From: Listeria monocytogenes
GTDB lineage: Bacteria; Bacillota; Bacilli; Lactobacillales; Listeriaceae
Assembly: GCF_013282665.1 (NCBI RefSeq)
Contig: NZ_CP054041.1
Coordinates: 2,090,001 to 2,154,000 of the forward strand
Direction of reading: 5' to 3'
DNA length: 64,000 nt
Shown here: piece by piece, positions 62,357-64,000 of the stretch
Layout: each line of letters opens with the position of its first letter
How positions within the stretch are numbered: position 1 is the stretch's first letter
The notes under the pieces: model-generated
What the model saw: the letters and a program-made list of their open reading frames with translations, nothing else
Told to the model about the DNA's origin: nothing
The model's database searches: none
Program-made: the position numbers and the translations under genes

Positions 62357-63231
62357 TTGTAACAGAATATGAATTGCTTGTCTGTTTAGCTGAAGAACTT
62401 AATATGCGCAAAAGCGCGGAAAAACTTTTTTTAAGCCAACCCGCCTTATCGCAACGCTTACAAACAATTGAAAGTAGATGGAATACCAAAATTTTTATTC
62501 GTACACAAAAAGGGCTGTTGCTTACACCAGAAGGAGAAGCTATTGTTCGTCATGCATCTAGTGTCATTGAACGAGAACATACCATTCAAGAAAAACTGGA
62601 AGCAATGGAAGGTGTTGTCCGCGGAACGCTACGAATTGCTTGTGCAAGCGTAGTAGCGCAAATGTGGCTTCCTCGCGTTTTAAAAGCTTTTTCAAGAGCG
62701 TACCCGAATGTACAGATTTCACTTGTAACAGGATGGAGCAGTGAAGTGACGCAACAACTAGCCGCTGGAAATGTCCATATAGGTATTGTCCGAGGAAGTT
62801 CTACTTGGAAAAGTGTTCAAAAACCATTATTTAATGACAAATTAATTTTAGTAGATACGGAAATCACAAAGATTGAAGAAGTTTTTCAAACCAATCGACC
62901 ATTTATCCAATTTCGCAGTGACTCGAATTATTATCAAGTTATTCAAGACTACTGGCAACGGAATTTCGGGAAAATGCCGCGTCAAGCGATGTTAATGGAT
63001 CAGATGGAAACCTCTAGACAAATGGCTCTAAATGGTATTGGCTTTGCCATTTTGCCGGAAGTAACGATGTTAGGTTATCCAGATAAAATCAACAAAATTC
63101 CTTTAACAGAAAAAGATGGCTCGATTTTAAGTCGAGAAACAAATTTACTGACGTATGAACAATCACTCAGTTTACCACAAGTGAAGGCGTTTTTAGAAAT
63201 AACAGATAAATTCCTTGAACAAGTTAAATAG
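62353..63231 (+). CDS. ccpC: LysR-family regulator CcpC
   Basis: A 292-residue LysR-type regulator. Residues 1-60 contain the helix-turn-helix (NMRKSAEKLFLSQPALSQRLQTIE) and the remainder is the substrate-binding-like effector domain (TGWSSEVTQQLAAGNVHIGIVRG; MALNGIGFAILPEV). It is very similar along its length to B. subtilis CcpC, the citrate-responsive repressor of citB and citZ. Its start overlaps the cbpB stop, as in the ykuL-ykuM pair. Control of TCA-cycle genes is inferred from this orthology. Confidence 0.9.
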   Translation: MIVTEYELLVCLAEELNMRKSAEKLFLSQPALSQRLQTIESRWNTKIFIRTQKGLLLTPEGEAIVRHASSVIEREHTIQEKLEAMEGVVRGTLRIACASVVAQMWLPRVLKAFSRAYPNVQISLVTGWSSEVTQQLAAGNVHIGIVRGSSTWKSVQKPLFNDKLILVDTEITKIEEVFQTNRPFIQFRSDSNYYQVIQDYWQRNFGKMPRQAMLMDQMETSRQMALNGIGFAILPEVTMLGYPDKINKIPLTEKDGSILSRETNLLTYEQSLSLPQVKAFLEITDKFLEQVK

Positions 63232-63278
63232 CTATGGCAAAATAGAAAGCAGAACATATCGGAAGGGGACAAAAATTC

Positions 63279-63989
63279 ATGGAACAAATGGATGCACACC
63301 AAATTATTTCTTTTATTCAAAATAGCAAGAAAGCAACACCTGTAAAAGTTTACCTTAAAGGGGACTTAGAAAAAATAGATTTCCCAAGTGATGTTAAAAC
63401 TTTCATTACTGGAAATGCGGGAACTATTTTTGGAGAATGGGCAGTTGTTGAGCCATTATTAGAAGCAAATAAAGCGAATATTGAAGATTACGTTATCGAA
63501 AATGATCGTCGTAACTCAGCTATTCCTTTGTTAGATATGAAAAATATTAACGCGCGTATTGAGCCGGGCGCAGTTATTCGCGACCAAGTAACTATTGGCG
63601 ATAATGCTGTAATTATGATGGGAGCAAGTATTAATATCGGTTCTGTTATCGGTGACGGTACGATGATTGATATGAATGTTGTTTTAGGCGGGCGTGCAAC
63701 GGTTGGTAAAAATTGCCATATCGGAGCAGGTTCTGTGCTTGCTGGCGTAGTGGAACCACCATCCGCTCAACCAGTAATTGTAGAAGATAATGTAGTTGTT
63801 GGCGCGAATGTGGTTGTTTTAGAAGGCGTACGCATTGGTGAAGGTGCGGTTGTAGCAGCTGGCGCAATCGTTACAAAAGACGTAGCTCCTGGAACAGTTG
63901 TGGCTGGGATTCCTGCACGTGAACTTAAAAAATTAGATGCAAAAACAGCTTCTAAAACAGAAATCATGCAAGAACTTCGTCAACTTTAA
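63279..63989 (+). CDS. dapD: tetrahydrodipicolinate N-acetyltransferase
   Basis: Acetylates tetrahydrodipicolinate in the acetylase branch of lysine and meso-diaminopimelate synthesis, supplying peptidoglycan cross-links. The 236-residue protein has an N-terminal helical part and a left-handed beta-helix of hexapeptide repeats from about residue 90 ([41 protein letters not shown]-type turns). It follows ccpC by 47 bases, and a hydrolase partner would be expected just outside the window. Also named DapH in some annotations. Confidence 0.95.
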   Translation: MEQMDAHQIISFIQNSKKATPVKVYLKGDLEKIDFPSDVKTFITGNAGTIFGEWAVVEPLLEANKANIEDYVIENDRRNSAIPLLDMKNINARIEPGAVIRDQVTIGDNAVIMMGASINIGSVIGDGTMIDMNVVLGGRATVGKNCHIGAGSVLAGVVEPPSAQPVIVEDNVVVGANVVVLEGVRIGEGAVVAAGAIVTKDVAPGTVVAGIPARELKKLDAKTASKTEIMQELRQL

Positions 63990-64000
63990 AAATCAAAGGG

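Overview
The window is a low-GC Gram-positive chromosome segment that I read as Listeria, most likely L. monocytogenes or a very close relative. The basis is the exact Fri/Dps ferroxidase residues, an LhrC-type small RNA next to a CynX-type transporter, and a gene order that I recall as the lmo0942-lmo1011 block of strain EGD-e. That block assignment comes from memory of the family and synteny, not from a search. I see no prophage, insertion sequence, CRISPR array, tRNA or rRNA. The region looks like stable core chromosome with tightly packed genes and a strong intrinsic terminator at almost every transcription-unit end.

Layout. 1-4.4 kb: a divergent HSP90-family protein cut by the window edge, the Fri ferritin with a PerR-type box, a cysteine-free HesB-like protein, a ComEC-like lipoprotein with its DUF3006 partner, and the small RNA LhrC5. 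4.4-11.6 kb: a GntR/MFS pair, an AI-2E-family permease, two tandem DUF915 hydrolases, small membrane proteins (one behind a SigmaB-like promoter), and a LiaI/LiaH-like (PspA) envelope-stress pair. 11.7-15.5 kb: nagA-nagB-nagR with its operator, then tagO. 15.6-24.9 kb: two U32 proteins (tRNA hydroxylation), lemA-htpX, the yjbH/CYTH/TPR group, relQ-nadK-pseudouridine synthase, and fabI. 24.9-29.4 kb: the dltXABCD operon for D-alanylation of teichoic acids, including a dltX of only 48 codons. 29.6-44 kb: rpiA, GNAT, esterase, ilvE, two unrelated ABC-2 exporters (one with a LytTR/DUF3021 regulatory pair), a DHA2 exporter, an M42 peptidase, glutathione peroxidase, prfC, and a MarR/MATE cassette. 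44-49.5 kb: a yybP-ykoY manganese riboswitch, two TerC genes, ktrD, an acyltransferase and ogt. 49.5-64 kb: clpE with CtsR boxes, a CPBP protease, a carotenoid gene pair, ptsHI, a DUF218 protein, a PatA-type aminotransferase, a Fur-boxed small protein, a YkuJ homologue, cbpB-ccpC and dapD.

How it fits together. Three themes recur. Envelope maintenance covers tagO, dlt, the LiaIH-like pair, htpX, and PatA with DapD for diaminopimelate. Metal and oxidative stress covers Fri, the Mn riboswitch with TerC, glutathione peroxidase, YjbH and the Fur-boxed gene. Nucleotide second messengers cover RelQ for (p)ppGpp and the c-di-AMP-responsive CbpB and KtrD. I did not find a single large undescribed system. 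The best leads are smaller: the LytTR/DUF3021/ABC cassette, the ComEC-like lipoprotein pair, the divergent HSP90, the uncharacterised Fur-controlled protein, and terminators whose stems also encode the C-termini of convergent gene pairs.
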